Positions 6,684 to 14,982 are shown, numbered from the stretch's first letter. The stretch is 64,000 nt of DNA from JAICKM01 sp038228295 (GCA_038228295.1 JBBRPH010000024.1:1-64000); one strand, 5' to 3'. Numbers and translations are program-made. Notes: generated from the letters alone by a model not told the origin.

Positions 6684-9491
6684 ATGGCCCCACGCAAACC
6701 CAACTCCGTGCTCCCCGATTCCGCTGACGCAGCAGAGGTGCCTGATCCGGCCGACGTACCGGAGCCGGGCGGCGGCTCCGCAGAGGAACCGGCGCGCCCA
6801 AGCGCACCGCGCCGCAAGCGCGCCCGCCCGCCGCGTCATCTGCGGCCCGATATGCTAATAGCGGCCGGCCCGGATGCCGCCGCTGATGGGCCGGGTGCGC
6901 GGCATACGCCGGACGGTAACGACGCGGTACAGTTGCCGGTAATACCGTTACGCGATATGGTCATCTTCCCGCACATGGTCACGCAGTTTTTTGTCGGGCG
7001 CGACATTTCATTGCAGGCGGTGGCGGCAGCGACGGCGGCAGACGGTCGCATCCTGGCCGTGGCGCAGCGCGAACCCGAAGTCGAAGACGTGGTGCCGGCC
7101 GATCTCTATCCAGTGGGGGTAGAAGTGGCGATTGGCCGCGTGCTGAAGATGCCCGACGGCACCACCGCGCTGCTGGTGCAGGGCCAACGACGTATCGCCG
7201 TCAGCAGTTACAGTCAGACCACACCGTTCCTATGCGCCGAAGGGCACGTCATCCCCGAACCGACCGAGCGGGCGCTACCGACCGAAGCGCTGATGCGCGC
7301 CGTGTTGGCCTTGTTCGAGCGCGTGGTCAAGATGAGCCGCACCCTGCCCGAAGATGCCTATGTGGCCGCGCTCAATGTTGAGGAGCCGGGCTGGCTGGCC
7401 GACCTAATCGCCTCGTCGGTACAGTTCGATCTGGCGGGGCGGCAAGACATCCTCAGCACACGCGACCCCGCCGAGCGCTTGCAAAAGCTGTCGGTGATGC
7501 TGGCGAAGGAAGTGGATGTGCTGGACCTTGAAAGCCACATCCAGACCGAAGTGCAAAAAGAGGTAGATAAATCGCAGCGCGAATACTATCTGCGCGAACA
7601 ACTCAAGGCAATCCAGCATGAGTTAGGCGAGGATGACCCGCAGACACGCGAAACAAACGAACTGCGCGCCAAAATCGAAGCCGCCGGGATGCCGGAAGAG
7701 GTGCATAAGAAAGCGGTTGAAGAACTGGACCGGCTGGCGCTGATGCCCTCGATGGCCCCGGAAGTGGGCATCATCCGTACCTATCTCGACTGGCTGGTGA
7801 CGCTGCCCTGGACCCAGCAAACCACCGATCACTTGAACATCAGCGACGCGGCACGGATGCTGGCCGCTAATCACTACGGCCTGCCCAAAGTGAAAGAACG
7901 CATCCTCGAATACATGGCCGTGCGTCGCTTGGCACAAGGGCAGATGCGCCAGCCCATCCTCTGCTTCGTCGGCCCGCCGGGCGTGGGCAAGACCAGCCTG
8001 GGCCGCTCCATTGCCCAGGCGCTGGGCCGCAAGTTTGTGCGCGTATCGCTGGGCGGCATCCGCGACGAAGCCGAGATCCGCGGCCACCGCCGCACCTATA
8101 TCGGCGCGCTGCCGGGCCGCATCTTGCAGACAATGCGCACAGCAGGCACGATCAACCCCGTCTTTATGCTTGACGAGATTGACAAAATGGGAGCCGACTT
8201 CCGCGGCGACCCGGCGGCGGCGATGCTCGAAGTGCTGGACCCGGAGCAAAACTACAGTTTCAGCGATCACTACCTGGATGTGCCGTATAATCTGTCCAAA
8301 GTGCTGTTCATCATGACGGCCAACCTGCTTGACCCCGTGCCCGACGCGCTGCTTGATCGCATGGAAGTGATCGAGCTGCCGGGCTATATCGAAGAAGAGA
8401 AGTTCCACATTGCACGCAACTTCCTGGTGCCGCGTCAGGTGACGGAGCATGGCCTGTTGCTGCCCCAGGTACAGTTCGCCGACAGCGCGCTCTACACCGT
8501 CATCCGCGAGTACACGCACGAAGCCGGGGTGCGAAACCTGGAGCGCGAGATCGGCGCGGTCTGCCGCAAACTGGCCCGCAAAGTGGTCGAAGGGCTGCCC
8601 GACGACCTCTCCCTCGATCCTGCTTCTAAAGAGAGCGGGGAGAACGCCTCCCTTACCTCTGTGACTACAGCCAATGGGCATAGCAACGGCGCAGGTAGCA
8701 ACGGTCATAGCAACGGCGCAACGGTCAACGGCCACGGTCCTGACCCGACCCCTGTTGTGGGAGCGCCTCTAGACCCCGCACTACTCCACCGGTCGCCGGT
8801 GGGCGCGCCGCAGCGGTTCGTGATCCGCGACCGGCAGCTGGCCGGCTATCTGGGACCGCCGCGCTACTCGTGGGGCGTAGCCGAGTGTGAGGACGAGGTG
8901 GGCTTAGCGACGGGTGTCTCCTGGACGCCGATGGGCGGCGACACGATGGGCATCGAGGTGACGCTGATGGAGGGGCGCGGCAACCTGCTGCTAACCGGGC
9001 AACTGGGTGATGTGATGAAAGAGTCGGCCCAGGCGGGGCTATCCTATGCACGCTCATGGGCCACACGCTACGGCATTGACCCGGCACGCTTCGAGAAGCT
9101 CGACATCCACGTCCATGTGCCTGCCGGAGCCATCCCCAAAGACGGCCCCTCAGCAGGCGTAACCATGACCACCGCGCTGATCTCCGCCTTGACCCGCCGC
9201 CCGGTGCGCCGCGATGTGGCAATGACCGGCGAGATCACGCTGCGCGGCAAGGTGCTACCCATCGGCGGCCTCAAAGACAAGGTACTGGCTGCGCACCGAG
9301 CCGGCATCCGCACGATGATCCTACCGCGCAAAAACGAGAAAGACCTGGTAGAAATTCCCGCGCATGTACGTCGCCGGCTCAAGTTCGTGCCGGTAGACGA
9401 CATGAGCGAAGTCCTCGACACAGCGCTACTACCCGATCCAGTGCGTCAGGCCGACCCGGAACTAGGCGCGCCGCCGCCTGCCGAAGCGTAA
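6684..9491 (+). CDS. lon: ATP-dependent protease Lon
   Basis: 935 residues from the ATG at 6684, chosen because GAGGTGG at 6671-6677 is the only ribosome site; an in-frame TTG at 6669 lies too close to it. Order: a variable Pro/Arg-rich leader (1-75), LON substrate-binding domain (LPVIPLRDMVIFPHMV onward), helical region, AAA+ module with Walker A GPPGVGKT (near 430) and Walker B FMLDEIDK (near 493), then the protease domain with the catalytic serine in PKDGPSAGV (near 822) and lysine in GLKDKVLAA (near 865). All catalytic residues are present. Unusual is a roughly 50-residue low-complexity insert near 650-700, rich in Asn-Gly-His-Ser, between the AAA+ lid and the protease domain. It degrades misfolded and regulatory proteins in the cytoplasm. 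Confidence 0.97.
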   Translation: MAPRKPNSVLPDSADAAEVPDPADVPEPGGGSAEEPARPSAPRRKRARPPRHLRPDMLIAAGPDAAADGPGARHTPDGNDAVQLPVIPLRDMVIFPHMVTQFFVGRDISLQAVAAATAADGRILAVAQREPEVEDVVPADLYPVGVEVAIGRVLKMPDGTTALLVQGQRRIAVSSYSQTTPFLCAEGHVIPEPTERALPTEALMRAVLALFERVVKMSRTLPEDAYVAALNVEEPGWLADLIASSVQFDLAGRQDILSTRDPAERLQKLSVMLAKEVDVLDLESHIQTEVQKEVDKSQREYYLREQLKAIQHELGEDDPQTRETNELRAKIEAAGMPEEVHKKAVEELDRLALMPSMAPEVGIIRTYLDWLVTLPWTQQTTDHLNISDAARMLAANHYGLPKVKERILEYMAVRRLAQGQMRQPILCFVGPPGVGKTSLGRSIAQALGRKFVRVSLGGIRDEAEIRGHRRTYIGALPGRILQTMRTAGTINPVFMLDEIDKMGADFRGDPAAAMLEVLDPEQNYSFSDHYLDVPYNLSKVLFIMTANLLDPVPDALLDRMEVIELPGYIEEEKFHIARNFLVPRQVTEHGLLLPQVQFADSALYTVIREYTHEAGVRNLEREIGAVCRKLARKVVEGLPDDLSLDPASKESGENASLTSVTTANGHSNGAGSNGHSNGATVNGHGPDPTPVVGAPLDPALLHRSPVGAPQRFVIRDRQLAGYLGPPRYSWGVAECEDEVGLATGVSWTPMGGDTMGIEVTLMEGRGNLLLTGQLGDVMKESAQAGLSYARSWATRYGIDPARFEKLDIHVHVPAGAIPKDGPSAGVTMTTALISALTRRPVRRDVAMTGEITLRGKVLPIGGLKDKVLAAHRAGIRTMILPRKNEKDLVEIPAHVRRRLKFVPVDDMSEVLDTALLPDPVRQADPELGAPPPAEA

Positions 9492-9531
9492 TACGTGAAA
9501 CGTGAGCCGGCGGGAGGGAACGTAGAGGCGC

Positions 9532-9588
9532 TGCGCCGGTAGCACGGGTAGTAGGGTTGCTGTCTCCTACCCCCGTGCTACCGGCGCA
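9532..9588. terminator. Bidirectional hairpin between convergent genes
   Basis: Arms 9532-9555 and 9566-9588 pair over about 23 bp (GCGCCGGTAGCACGGG on the left) around a 10-nt loop. It lies between lon (+) and the FHA gene (-), a usual place for a shared terminator. No strong T-run. Confidence 0.6.
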
Positions 9589-9634
9589 CTCTTTGGCAAT
9601 ACGCAGCGTGTTCATAGGCCGCGCTCTGTAGTGG

Positions 9635-10339
9635 TCAGACCAGTTCTAGCACCAAGTAGGTGCCTTGGGCCGTAGGCGCACCGGTTTGGAAGTAAGGGAT
9701 GGCGGTGGGGTCGCCCATGAACAATTGATCGCCGCGCTGCAAGGGGTAAGCCGAGTCGGAGCGCAGATTGCGGACGGTACCGAAGTGGGCCAGCGGCACA
9801 AAATTAGAGCGGTCTCCCGGCTTTACCAGTGTGTCCTCTTCCGCGCCCGCACACGCGCGGATCGTCACCGCGCCGTCGGCGGCCAAGCCGAGGAAGCACT
9901 GGCTGCGGTGGACGAGATACTGCTTCTGGCCGTTGCTCTCAAACGGCTGCACCCATTGGCGCACATCCACATCTACGCCGGTGCCCGCCTCCAGGTTGGG
10001 CCGGCCTACCAGAAACTCGCCCACCGCCGTGATCGTGAACCCGTCGGCCGGGTCGGCGTGGCCGTTGCCGACGACAGCGAAGCGTGCACCGGCGGATTGC
10101 GGATTGTACGGTGAGGATTGCGCGTTCACGCCCGCAGGGGCCACGGGGGCCGCGTTCCTGAGCGTGGCGCTAGGATCGGGCGCATTCCAGGGCGGAGCCG
10201 GTGCGACCGGGGTTGCCACCTGGGGAGGCGGGGTGTAGCCGGCCTGGGCATCGGCAGCGGTCAGCAACCGCCCACAGTTCTCGCAATACTTGCCGACCTC
10301 TTGCCCATCCGCGCCGCAATCGGGACATACGATCAACAC
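9635..10339 (-). CDS. Zinc-ribbon protein with FHA-like domain
   Basis: 234 residues. An N-terminal zinc ribbon has CPDC (Cys5, Cys8) and CENC (Cys19, Cys22). A Pro/Ala-rich linker (about 30-85) follows, then a beta-rich domain with GEFLVGRPN near 110, VDVRQWV, an HRSQCFLGL segment and a phospho-recognition-like loop. This is the layout of FHA domains, although the usual SR.H motif is only approximate (HRSQC). FHA domains bind phosphothreonine. The neighbouring divergent gene encodes a PP2C phosphatase, which supports a Ser/Thr phospho-signalling role. The kinase is not in the window. Confidence 0.7.
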   Translation of the reverse strand: MLIVCPDCGADGQEVGKYCENCGRLLTAADAQAGYTPPPQVATPVAPAPPWNAPDPSATLRNAAPVAPAGVNAQSSPYNPQSAGARFAVVGNGHADPADGFTITAVGEFLVGRPNLEAGTGVDVDVRQWVQPFESNGQKQYLVHRSQCFLGLAADGAVTIRACAGAEEDTLVKPGDRSNFVPLAHFGTVRNLRSDSAYPLQRGDQLFMGDPTAIPYFQTGAPTAQGTYLVLELV

Positions 10340-10441
10340 GGGTCTCTTCCTCCGTCCACTGGTCCACTGCTGGGGATGTCAGGCCAATCTCTGCCGTCAT
10401 GTACGTAACGGCGACCACCGGGTTGCACCGCCATTATACTG

Positions 10442-10447
10442 TATAAT
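10442..10447 (+). promoter_or_regulatory. -10 box of the PP2C gene
   Basis: TATAAT lies 27 bases ahead of the ATG at 10474, with AAGGAG at 10462 as ribosome site. No well-spaced -35 is visible, so activation or a weak promoter is possible. Confidence 0.5.
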
Positions 10448-10473
10448 AGCCTCTATGCGACAAGGAGATCTCG

Positions 10474-11406
10474 ATGCCTGACCAACCGACCTTACGGATC
10501 TGGGCCAAAAGCGTGCCCAGCCTGACCCACCCTGCGCGCGATGAAGATCTGGCCTGGACAGCCCCCAATCAGGGGGCTGTCGCTACCGTAGACGGCATGG
10601 GCAGCGCCCGCCGCCGCGTGGCCGGCGGCGAGATCGGCGGCGAACACGCGGCGGCGTTGATCGGCGAAACGCTGACCGCCTACCTGGGCGAGGTGCCGCT
10701 CACCGTGGCGGTGGGGACGGCCCGCGACCTGTTGTGCGCGGCGGTGGAGGCGGCGGGCAAGCGCATCTTCCACGAGTTGAACGCCGACGGTGTAATCCCA
10801 CCCGAGCAGATCCCTGCCGGCAAGACCGCCGAAGATGTGATGGTCGCCGCCGTGATGACCGCCGCCGTGATCTGCGAGAACGGGCGGCGCGCCGTCATCA
10901 GCCAGAACGGCGACACGCGCGCCTACCTCTATTCGGGCAGCGATCTGCTGCTGCTTACTGAGGATCAGGATGCGGTACAGTCGGATGTGGAGGCCGGAGT
11001 GCTGACGGCCGATGCGGCCTACGATTTGCAAGCCGCGCTCGACACCTTCAACGGACGCGACCTGGGCAAACTGGATCCCACGGCGCGCCGCTATTTCGCC
11101 CGCCGGAACTTGGTCTTCGGTCAAGTCGGCGACTGCGCCGCGCCGCCACCGCCCGCGCTGACGGTGATCCAACTGCGCCCCAACGATTTGCTGCTGCTAT
11201 GCAGCGACGGTGTGTACGGCAACCTAACGCAGGACGAGATCACCGCCGGCATGAGCGCGATGGACCCCGCCGCCACGCTGGTGGATCGTGCCGTGGCGCG
11301 CTCGGCGGAACGTGCATTGCCCGACCCCGCCGACCTCAGTCGCCCTTACAATTATCGCGCCCATCAGGACGATGTGACGGCGGTGGTGGTGCGGGTCGAA
11401 TGGTAA
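10474..11406 (+). CDS. PP2C-family Ser/Thr protein phosphatase
   Basis: 310 residues. The metal-binding motifs of the PPM/PP2C family are present: ED near residue 23-24 (ARDEDLAW), VDGMG near 41 (DGxG metal site), the QNGDTRAYLY strand near 150, LLLCSDGVYGNL near 240 and DDVTAVVVRV at the C-terminus. It would remove phosphate from Ser/Thr residues in a Mn/Mg-dependent way. There is no membrane segment, so it is cytoplasmic. It diverges from an FHA/zinc-ribbon gene, a typical pairing of reader and eraser. Short repeats follow the stop (11408-11423). Confidence 0.92.
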   Translation: MPDQPTLRIWAKSVPSLTHPARDEDLAWTAPNQGAVATVDGMGSARRRVAGGEIGGEHAAALIGETLTAYLGEVPLTVAVGTARDLLCAAVEAAGKRIFHELNADGVIPPEQIPAGKTAEDVMVAAVMTAAVICENGRRAVISQNGDTRAYLYSGSDLLLLTEDQDAVQSDVEAGVLTADAAYDLQAALDTFNGRDLGKLDPTARRYFARRNLVFGQVGDCAAPPPPALTVIQLRPNDLLLLCSDGVYGNLTQDEITAGMSAMDPAATLVDRAVARSAERALPDPADLSRPYNYRAHQDDVTAVVVRVEW

Positions 11407-11547
11407 AACGTGAAACGTGAAACCTATTGTGTCGTGCGCGCTGCATCGTGCAGTTTCACGCATCTTACAACCCCCCCCGCACGTTTTATGTAAGCAGCTA
11501 GGAGCGGTTACGAGCGCTATTCTGTTGTGACTTCGACCCTCTTTTAG

Positions 11548-11721
11548 CGCTTGCTGGAGAGCCTGCTGCCCGTCTATCCGGGCTTCTTTGCCGGTTTCCC
11601 ACTCTACATCGGCGCGAGCGAAATTTTGCCCGAAGCGCACAGCAAGGGCAGCAGTGCTTTTGCTGTGCTGCGCATCGTGCTAGGTACGGCTTTCGTCTTT
11701 ATGGTCACCCGCGTCACTTGA
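11548..11721 (+). pseudogene. 3' remnant of a ZIP-family metal transporter
   Basis: Between the PP2C gene and the DUF3224 gene, the frame ending at TGA 11719-11721 reads LLPVYPGFFAGFPLYIGA, then SEILPEAHSK and a hydrophobic VLRIVLGTAFVFMVTRVT. GFF.GF.LYIGASE.LPEAH is the conserved transmembrane segment of ZIP zinc/iron permeases near their C-terminus. The frame is closed upstream by TAG 11545-11547 and nothing ZIP-like precedes it, so only about 57 residues of a usually 240-270-residue protein survive. There is no start or ribosome site. The rest of 11407-11764 holds a GTGAAAC/GTTTCAC inverted pair at 11415-11458. Confidence 0.7.
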
Positions 11722-11764
11722 TCTGCCGCCACACTTTGCGCGCCACCTACGCCCACCTACACCA

Positions 11765-12169
11765 CTAGGCGAAGTCGTAATCCAGCGTAGTCGCGGCGCT
11801 ATGCTCGTCCTCGGCGGACGGTCCGTAGCCGCCACTGCCGCGCAGCCCGCGCAGTTCACCGGTTGCCGAGCCAGGCACCACGGTCCAACCGGCCCGTGCC
11901 ACTCCATCGGCATATTGACCCTGAGCTTGTAACACGAAGCTGCCGCTTCGCTCACCCAGTCGCCCGACAATGCGCGTCAGGCTGCTGTATGTCACCGGTC
12001 CGTCCTCGCTGTAGGCCATCAGGGTTTCGGTGTGGCTGGTGCCGGCCAAGTCGCCCGTGAACACTTCGGTAATGATGGCATGAGTTAGCTTGGCGGTGCC
12101 TTCCTGCTCGGCGCAGGGGTGTTCATTCCAACTTTGGACCTTAAATAATCCGGTCGCGTGTGTGCTCAT
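11765..12169 (-). CDS. DUF3224 family protein
   Basis: 134 residues, ATG after AGGAGGG. The pattern matches DUF3224 over its whole length: an N-terminal W.E strand, a repeated T.TETLMAYS segment, GSFVLQAQGQYADGVARAGWTVVPGSATGEL (a beta-barrel of the allene-oxide-cyclase-like type) and GGYG near the end. The family is small, cytoplasmic and of unknown biochemical role. The gene is monocistronic with a strong promoter. Confidence 0.88.
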   Translation of the reverse strand: MSTHATGLFKVQSWNEHPCAEQEGTAKLTHAIITEVFTGDLAGTSHTETLMAYSEDGPVTYSSLTRIVGRLGERSGSFVLQAQGQYADGVARAGWTVVPGSATGELRGLRGSGGYGPSAEDEHSAATTLDYDFA

Positions 12170-12221
12170 GTAGCCCTCCTGCTATGGATGAACCCGGCGC
12201 CCGACTGCGCCGGATAGAACA

Positions 12222-12250
12222 AATATACTAGAATAGAGGTGCCGGGTCAA
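12222..12250 (-). promoter_or_regulatory. Promoter of the DUF3224 gene
   Basis: On the minus strand TTGACC (12245-12250), 17-bp spacer, TATATT (12222-12227); transcript start would be about 45 bases ahead of the ATG. Confidence 0.7.
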
Positions 12251-12315
12251 GCGGGATAAGGAGGGATGTTCTTAGGATTCTCTTATAGTGCCGCTCTGAT
12301 CCTTTATACGACTCT

Positions 12316-12333
12316 TATAGCGCTTGCGCTATA
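12316..12333. promoter_or_regulatory. Perfect palindrome ahead of the membrane-protein pair
   Basis: TATAGCGC-TT-GCGCTATA is a perfect 8+8 palindrome 48 bases ahead of the ATG at 12382. It overlaps a possible -10 (TATACT, 12330-12335). Size and position suit an operator for a dimeric repressor, but no regulator gene lies beside it. Confidence 0.4.
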
Positions 12334-12381
12334 CTGCGGATAGACCACTACAAGCCGCCCTATGGAGAAAGCAGGTGCGCG

Positions 12382-13017
12382 ATGAATCCTTTGCCGTATG
12401 AAGAGTACATAATCTCTACCCCATTGGCGCCTGCTGCTATTGCGATGAGCCTGGCACGCCGGGTGCGCCCGCAAGTATGGGGCAACCGCTGGAGCAGCGG
12501 CGCACCCTATGAAGGCACGGTTGGCCCCACTAGTTTTCTGATCCAGCGGATAACTCCCTGGTACAGCAAAGCACGGCCCCTGCTGATCCTGGGTGAGGTA
12601 CAGCCGAGCGGCCTGGGCAGCCGCATCCGGGTGACGCTGCGGCCCGATTGGACCCAAGTGCTGGGGCTGCTGGTCGTCTTCACGGTCTGGCCCGCATTTG
12701 TGGTCTGGCGCTTCAGCAGCCTCGCGGCTTATGTGCCGATCCTGCTGCTGGTGGCCTACCTCAGCGTCTACCTATCCTTCCAGTGGGATGCACGCAAGGC
12801 CAAAGCCTTCCTCGCCGACGCGCTGGCCGGCGCGTCGGCTGATTATGACGCGCCGGCACCGACTTTCGCATCCCGCCCCGCCGGCACTGCGGCGGCCGAT
12901 CCGTGGAGCGCCGGCGTTCCCGAGTCGTCGGGCTACGGCTGGTCCAGCAGTCCGCCGCCGGCTCCCGATCCCAGTGATCATGAGACGCAACGCCTGCCCC
13001 CGGCAGTCCGCCGGTAA
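12382..13017 (+). CDS. Two-TM membrane protein, paralogue 1
   Basis: 211 residues. The N-terminal cytoplasmic-type domain reads RRVRPQVWG, GAPYEGTVG, FLIQRITPW and LLILGEVQP. Two hydrophobic segments follow (about 94-115 and 118-138), then a basic stretch and a disordered Pro/Ser-rich tail ending in TQRLPPAVRR. The next gene encodes a clear paralogue with the same order of motifs. I do not recognise the family; the architecture suggests a sensor or adaptor anchored by a hairpin of two helices. The pair is 20 bp apart and probably one transcript. Confidence 0.75.
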   Translation: MNPLPYEEYIISTPLAPAAIAMSLARRVRPQVWGNRWSSGAPYEGTVGPTSFLIQRITPWYSKARPLLILGEVQPSGLGSRIRVTLRPDWTQVLGLLVVFTVWPAFVVWRFSSLAAYVPILLLVAYLSVYLSFQWDARKAKAFLADALAGASADYDAPAPTFASRPAGTAAADPWSAGVPESSGYGWSSSPPPAPDPSDHETQRLPPAVRR

Positions 13018-13037
13018 GTGGAGACGGGAGGCCGACC

Positions 13038-13754
13038 GTGCGCTTTATACCCTACGACTATTTCACGCTGGAAACAGGCTTGTCGCCGCAAGAGGTCCAT
13101 ACGCGGCTGGCTGCCCAAGTGCGCCCGGAAGCGTGGTTGAACAGCCGGCGCGCCGGCGCGCCGTATGAAGGCTGGGTGCGGGCCGACGACTTCCAGATCA
13201 ACCGGGTGATTGGCTACCACAACAGCTTTCTGCCGATTATTCACGGGCAAATCCGCCCTGCTGCGAAGGGGACAAGTGTCGAGGTGGTGATGCAGATGCA
13301 GTGGTGGGTGATTGCCTTCGAGAGCGTTTGGGCGGGTCTGCTATTACTTTCTAGCCTAGCGGCACTGTGTAGCGGCCTAAGCGGTCAGCGTTCGCCGGCG
13401 CTGTGTATGCCAGGTGTCATGCTGCTGGTTGGCTACGCGATGTGCACTATCGGCTTTCAGGTGGAAGCCCAGCAGACCCAGCAGTTCTTGTATGATCTAC
13501 TGGCTCGCGGTGGAGCCGGCGTGGCCCCCGCCACCGTACCGCCAACTAACCCGACCCAGGCTACTTCGCCCCCTATTGTCCCTGTGTGGTCCAACCCGCA
13601 GTCGATCCAACGCCTGCCGCGTCGGTGGGTCGGCGGCACGCCTGAAACGCAGCGCTACGGCAGGGGCGTGGAGGCAACCCCACTACGGACGCCTGCTAGA
13701 GACGAGGGGATAGAGCAGGCGACGCAGCGGCTACCGTGGGAGGGACCGGGTTAG
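13038..13754 (+). CDS. Two-TM membrane protein, paralogue 2
   Basis: 238 residues, GTG start after GACGGGAGG. It shares with its upstream neighbour the pattern AAQVRPEAWLNSR, GAPYEGWV, FQINRVIGYHNSFLPIIHG, IRP, two hydrophobic segments (about 90-112 and 118-140), a FQVEAQQTQQFL helix and a disordered tail containing QRLPRR and ETQRYG. The tail of both proteins ends with an ETQRLP-type motif. Tandem duplication is clear. Function unknown. Confidence 0.75.
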   Translation: MRFIPYDYFTLETGLSPQEVHTRLAAQVRPEAWLNSRRAGAPYEGWVRADDFQINRVIGYHNSFLPIIHGQIRPAAKGTSVEVVMQMQWWVIAFESVWAGLLLLSSLAALCSGLSGQRSPALCMPGVMLLVGYAMCTIGFQVEAQQTQQFLYDLLARGGAGVAPATVPPTNPTQATSPPIVPVWSNPQSIQRLPRRWVGGTPETQRYGRGVEATPLRTPARDEGIEQATQRLPWEGPG

Positions 13755-13822
13755 TGCGCTCACTGCGGCAGCATTAGCCGGCAGCCGGGCGTGAGGTGCC
13801 GCAGCGTGCCGGCGATTTCGCT

Positions 13823-14374
13823 CTAAGCCCGTGATACAGGCTGGTAGGAAAGAATAACGATGCCGGAACTCAAGGTCTTTGTCTCCAGTAAGCGTAGCGT
13901 TGTCATCGCGCTTCCTGCACGGAAGAGCCGCTTGCCGTTCCCTACTACCACCGGATAGACCATGAGCCGATACTCATCAATGAGGTCGTGGTGCATCAAT
14001 GTGTAGACCAGATCGGCACTACCGGCGAGCAAAATGTCTTGTCCCGGCTGCTGTTTCAATTGGGACACGGCTTCGGCAACATTCTCCTTGATCAGTCGGG
14101 AATTATTCCACGCCACCTCGGTCAGGGTTGTGGACACCACGAACTTGGGGAGGCTGTTCATCCGATCCGCAAACCCTTCTGCATCTGTCATGGAGGGCCA
14201 GGCCGCAGCAAATCCTTGATAGGTCACACGCCCCAGCAGCAGCGCGTCACTCGCAAATAGTTCATCGAATTTAAACTTCGCGGCTGCTTCATTCCAGAAT
14301 TGGAAGGACCATTTATTGGGCGCTCCCATAACGCCGTCCAGGGTCACGTATTCCGTTGCAATAACTTTTCTCAT
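13823..14374 (-). CDS. Dihydrofolate reductase-like (RibD C-terminal) protein
   Basis: 183 residues from the ATG at 14372-14374, chosen for its AAAGGAAG site 7 bases upstream; a TTG two codons earlier is less likely. Sequence landmarks are VTLDGVMGAP, LLLGRVTYQGFAAAWP, the FVVSTTL strand, DILLAGSADLVYTLMHHDLIDEYRL and VVGNGKRLF, all typical of the RibD_C/YwjB-type reductase family that binds NADPH. The usual size fits. The substrate is not known for most members. It is the last gene of a short operon with a 44-codon gene and DUF2277. Confidence 0.9.
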   Translation of the reverse strand: MRKVIATEYVTLDGVMGAPNKWSFQFWNEAAAKFKFDELFASDALLLGRVTYQGFAAAWPSMTDAEGFADRMNSLPKFVVSTTLTEVAWNNSRLIKENVAEAVSQLKQQPGQDILLAGSADLVYTLMHHDLIDEYRLMVYPVVVGNGKRLFRAGSAMTTLRLLETKTLSSGIVILSYQPVSRA

Positions 14375-14394
14375 GTTCAACTTCCTTTGGTTGC

Positions 14395-14529
14395 CTATGC
14401 GCAGCCGCAGCTGTCCACCATTGCGGCTAACTGTTCGGCGGTGGCTTCGTTTCTCAGCGGCAAAGCCTCGGGCAGAAGCCGTGTCGGGTGATTCCTTTGC
14501 ATTAGGCCGGCGGCTCCACCAGGAACCAT
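14395..14529 (-). CDS. Putative 44-residue protein
   Basis: ATG at 14527-14529 lies 6 bases after the DUF2277 stop and the TAG (14395-14397) is 20 bases ahead of the dihydrofolate-reductase-like start. The product reads MVPGGAAGLMQRNHPTRLL, then ALPLRNEATAEQLAAMVDS and CGCA. Spacing suits an operon gene and the C-terminal helix with CGC looks protein-like, but there is no strong ribosome site and I recognise no family. It may also be a remnant. Confidence 0.4.
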   Translation of the reverse strand: MVPGGAAGLMQRNHPTRLLPEALPLRNEATAEQLAAMVDSCGCA

Positions 14530-14535
14530 ACCTGT

Positions 14536-14805
14536 TTAGTGGCCGAATCTTTGAACACTGCGGGCCTTCGCTTTAGCGGCCTCTTCCTGACGATTCTTCG
14601 GCACGGCCGTAGATTCGAGCGAAGCAAGCAGCCGCCCCGCGATCCCGGCGATCTCGGCGGTGGCGGCAGCAAAGGCAACCTCGTTCACTGCGGATGGTTT
14701 GTTAAAGCCGCTGATCTTCCTTACAAACTGTAGTGCGGCGGCATGAATCTCGGTCTCAGTGGCCGGTGGTTCAAAGTTGAATAGCGGTCTGATGTTTCTA
14801 CACAT
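14536..14805 (-). CDS. DUF2277 family protein
   Basis: 89 residues. The whole sequence fits DUF2277: it starts MCRNIRPLFNFEPPATE, continues with AALQFVRKISGFNKPS and ends with a helical EAAKAKARSVQRFG. The family is small, cytoplasmic, alpha-helical and uncharacterised. Its own ribosome site is weak (GGCGGG), but a 14-codon reading frame with a good AAGGAG site overlaps its start (14798-14842), so translation may be coupled. First full gene of a three-gene operon. Confidence 0.88.
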   Translation of the reverse strand: MCRNIRPLFNFEPPATETEIHAAALQFVRKISGFNKPSAVNEVAFAAATAEIAGIAGRLLASLESTAVPKNRQEEAAKAKARSVQRFGH

Positions 14806-14842
14806 CCCAAAACCCGCCGCATACCGTGTTCTTTTGCAGCAT
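14798..14842 (-). other. Putative 14-codon leader reading frame
   Basis: A short frame with ATG at 14840-14842, preceded by AAGGAG at the right distance, encodes MLQKNTVCGGFWDV. Its stop codon TAG lies just inside the DUF2277 start (14803-14805), giving an overlap of 8 bases in another frame. It could load ribosomes onto DUF2277 or be chance. Confidence 0.35.
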
Positions 14843-14982
14843 AGATGTGCTCCTTCCTATGACAGAGAACCAGCGGAATCCGGCCCAGTAGCCGGTGGGG
14901 ATTGGGCAACGGTCACACCCAGGTTATTGGAAGATTGGCTCAGAAAGCGGAACCCAAATTTCGCAACCACATGGGCCGCCGG

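Noticed and set aside
7623..8735. 370-codon minus-strand frame inside lon
   Set aside because: Opposite a well-defined Lon AAA+ region; composition typical of antisense frames in G+C-rich DNA.
10423..10428. TTGCAC as -35 of the PP2C gene
   Set aside because: Only 13 bp from the TATAAT; too close.
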